From Bacillota bacterium (lineage in GTDB: Bacteria > Bacillota > Bacilli > Paenibacillales > NBRC-103111), in NCBI GenBank assembly GCA_023386955.1, contig JAEWIS010000023.1:496001-560000 (forward strand): a stretch of DNA of 64,000 nt, written 5' to 3'. Position numbers and translations under genes: made by a program. This document shows positions 62,365-64,000 of the stretch, in pieces; the stretch's first letter is position 1; the number at the start of each line of letters is the position of its first letter. Below the pieces are notes generated by a model. That model saw only the letters and a list, made by a program, of their open reading frames with translations, did not search any database and had not been told where the DNA came from.

Positions 62365-62949
62365 GTGCAGGCATTATACTTGATTCTATCTATATTTTTG
62401 AATACGGTGCTGGTTTCCTCCGGCTCTACTCCTGCAACGGTGCAATGGACGCCCAACGAGTTTACGGATAACGACTTTGCTTTGATGAGGACTTCTGACG
62501 GAATGGTTATCCGTTTAGGGGACAGCAGGGAGTATTTAGAGGAACGATTGGGTGCTCCCATCGGTACATTCGGCTACAATTATTCTTATGAGTATGAAGG
62601 ATTCAAAATCCATTATCGGGATGGCGTGGCGGATGCCATGTTTATCGACCGGAGTACAACAGCGAAAGAGCTGTTTCAAACGGTCAAGCAGGTTACCATT
62701 GGTGATCAGATGGAAGAGGTTATGGCGAAATACGGCGAGCCCGTTAATTTGAGGGAGGATGACCGTGTCACTACAGCGTCTTACTATATGGAAAGGCACA
62801 ACGGAAGCTATCGTATCGTTCACAAGCTTACCCATTCCAATAACCCGGACAATATGTTTACCTTTAACCTTCAGTTTGATGAAGAAGAGAGGCTGGAGCT
62901 CATCGTCTTTTCCGAGTACCGGTTTTTCGTCCCCGCCAAGGGGAAATAG
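62365..62949 (+). CDS. Small exported or membrane-tethered protein with two IGD...LGxP motifs
   Basis: About 194 residues, not recognised. A hydrophobic N-terminus (ALYLILSIFLNTVLVSSG) looks like a signal peptide or anchor. Two similar motifs, IRLGDSREYLEERLGAPIG and VTIGDQMEEVMAKYGEPVN, recall the repeated IGD/LGxP units of BamE/SmpA- and BLIP-like proteins. The GTG at 62365 is chosen for AAAGGGCGGA seven bases upstream; TTG at 62344 is an alternative, and an ATGAAAAAA in another frame at 62315 hints that the original start may have been lost by a frameshift. Confidence 0.65.
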   Translation: MQALYLILSIFLNTVLVSSGSTPATVQWTPNEFTDNDFALMRTSDGMVIRLGDSREYLEERLGAPIGTFGYNYSYEYEGFKIHYRDGVADAMFIDRSTTAKELFQTVKQVTIGDQMEEVMAKYGEPVNLREDDRVTTASYYMERHNGSYRIVHKLTHSNNPDNMFTFNLQFDEEERLELIVFSEYRFFVPAKGK

Positions 62950-62984
62950 CCTAGTCTTACCGGGAAAATCCATGCCGCGCCGCT

Positions 62985-63269
62985 CTAACGGAACTCAGAA
63001 GCTCTTAGCGGACAAAAAGTACACTTTTTGATTTCTAACGGAACTCAGCGACTCTTAGCTCACTTTTTGCACCTCATTTGGCCCGGTTAACCCGGCTAAG
63101 TGCTTCTGAGTTCCGTTAGTGAGCGGAAACGGCAGATTTCTGGCTCTAAGCGTCGCTTAGTTCCGTTAGCGCACGGAGGCGGCGGATTTCTGACTCTAAG
63201 CGTCGCTCAGTTCCGTTACCGCCCCGAGGCAGCGGAATTTTGCCTCCGTTACCGCCCCGAGGCAGCGGA
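62985..63269. repeat. Five 24-bp CTAACGGAACT repeats in two orientations, plus a 24-bp direct repeat
   Basis: Units starting CTAACGGAACT and ending CTTAG lie at 62985-63008 and 63035-63058 (forward), and 63096-63119, 63146-63169 and 63196-63219 (reverse). Spacing is 50, 61, 50 and 50 bases. The middle five bases vary. Next to them, a separate exact 24-base direct repeat including CCGTTACCGCCCCGAGG lies at 63213-63236 and 63246-63269. No gene is supported in 62950-63328. Confidence 0.85.
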
Positions 63270-63285
63270 TTTCTACACAGTAAAC

Positions 63286-63325
63286 AAAAGGATCAATACC
63301 GGACTCCGGTTTTGATCCCTTTTTC
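63286..63325. terminator. Terminator at the end of the nitroreductase gene
   Basis: Arms GGATCAATACCGG and CCGGTTTTGATCC (one mismatch), loop ACT, with A-rich left flank and TTTTT on the right, so functional in both directions. Confidence 0.8.
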
Positions 63326-63328
63326 ATC

Positions 63329-64000
63329 TTATGGAGCCTCACTAAACAGCTCCCGGATATCCCGCCGCATACTGAGCGGCGCTTCCTTCACAGGCTGGCC
63401 GATGCGCACCAGCATCTGAAGGGTGCCTCCCTGCGGTGCGTAATCCCGGTGGATAGCGGCATAGATGTCAGCCATTTCCGGGTATTCCTCCAGCGCTTGG
63501 CTGAGGGGTTGGACGGCCAGGCCCAGTGAATGGGCCTGCAATACCAGGCGGCTGTACAGCATGCCGCTTAGAATCTGGCTCTCCCGGCTATTGTCCCGGC
63601 TGCGGATCAGGGCATATGCCGGGGTATGATCGACTGCCGCCTGGGTGGATTGAACAAACCGGTCCGAAGCTGCTTGGCCCCGGTTCATGGAAGGGAAAAG
63701 GGTAACTACTCCCTGAATCACATGCTTCATAATCCCGGTTGTGCCTTGACCCTCCACGGAAAAGCCGTAGCGGTAGCGGTTTTTGGCGAATTCGTTGGCG
63801 CGGAAAATCTGCTCCGATTCCTCCATAACCCGGGGTACGCCCGCTTCCGCTTTTGCAGCCTGCATGACGTTTCCGCCCAGCCTGCCGAGGTCATCCTTGT
63901 TACGGAATACCTCCACCGCCAGCTTATCCGTACCCAGCGACTGCAGCGCCTTCGTTTCTTGGTCCGTCAATGGGGCCGGCCGGTAAGGTCCGCGGTTGGT
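63329..64000 (-). CDS. Acg-type nitroreductase-family FMN oxidoreductase (5' end outside window)
   Basis: At least 224 residues; the frame is open to the right edge, so the N-terminus lies beyond it. A TTG at 63970 could be read as a start but has no ribosome site and lies inside the fold. The visible part matches the C-terminal two thirds of Acg-like FMN-binding oxidoreductases: GYGFSVEG-like segment, GMLYSRLVLQAHSLGLAVQP and LQMLVRIGQP. The family is divergent nitroreductases that may sequester or use FMN; substrates are unknown. Confidence 0.78.
   Translation of the reverse strand, partial: TNRGPYRPAPLTDQETKALQSLGTDKLAVEVFRNKDDLGRLGGNVMQAAKAEAGVPRVMEESEQIFRANEFAKNRYRYGFSVEGQGTTGIMKHVIQGVVTLFPSMNRGQAASDRFVQSTQAAVDHTPAYALIRSRDNSRESQILSGMLYSRLVLQAHSLGLAVQPLSQALEEYPEMADIYAAIHRDYAPQGGTLQMLVRIGQPVKEAPLSMRRDIRELFSEAP

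Noticed and set aside
62985..63219. CRISPR array
   Set aside because: Units are in both orientations, differ in the middle, spacers are short and share sequence, and no cas genes are present.

Overview
The window looks like a chromosomal segment of a Paenibacillus-like Gram-positive bacterium (Bacillales). The evidence is strong GGAGG-type ribosome sites with many GTG and TTG starts, three CUT1 sugar importers without ATPase genes, YesM/YesN two-component pairs, a three-SLH surface protein and a short Cro/CI plus DUF2975 pair. No rRNA, tRNA, phage, transposase or CRISPR locus was seen. This placement is inference from gene content; no database search was run.

Layout. 1-5800: importer permeases, a response regulator, a binding lipoprotein and a YesM kinase. 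5862-10099: GH130 phosphorylase and cellobiose-2-epimerase-like genes (leftward), then a LacI regulator. Epimerase plus GH130 matches the known mannobiose route, so the first importer may take up beta-manno-oligosaccharides. 10119-11560: a glycosyltransferase divergent from a small surface-type protein with a sporulation-like promoter. 11784-20794: a second importer, an intracellular GH28-like enzyme, a hairpin-rich spacer and a YesM/YesN pair. 20871-38053: a membrane AraC-type regulator split into two frames, a third importer behind a promoter/cre-like site, a second GH28-like paralogue, a 2,506-residue SLH-anchored alginate-lyase-like protein and a secreted lyase-like protein with ricin-type and AbfB domains.

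38090-40340: DUF2975/HTH pair and rarA. 40402-49332 (leftward): a methyltransferase followed by a giant DUF11-repeat surface protein, split in two at an ATGA overlap in mid-repeat and possibly started from ATT. 49562-56820: SGNH esterase, GH31, AraC regulator, phosphotransferase-like protein and GH51 arabinofuranosidase. 56949-64000: a nucleotidyltransferase, a small helical protein, an FAD oxidoreductase divergent from a LacI regulator with an operator between them, a methyltransferase, a DJ-1/PfpI protein, a small exported protein and an Acg-type nitroreductase cut by the window edge.

The whole reads as a plant-polysaccharide foraging region: surface and secreted lyase-like proteins cut polymer outside, importers bring in oligosaccharides, and cytoplasmic GH28, GH31, GH51, GH130 and epimerase enzymes finish the job under local regulators. 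Several spacers carry two families of short repeats (TAGCGGAA hairpins and CTAACGGA-type units). The least explained items are the two genes split at TCATGA, the possible ATT start, the RIK-less GH28 paralogues and the repeat arrays.
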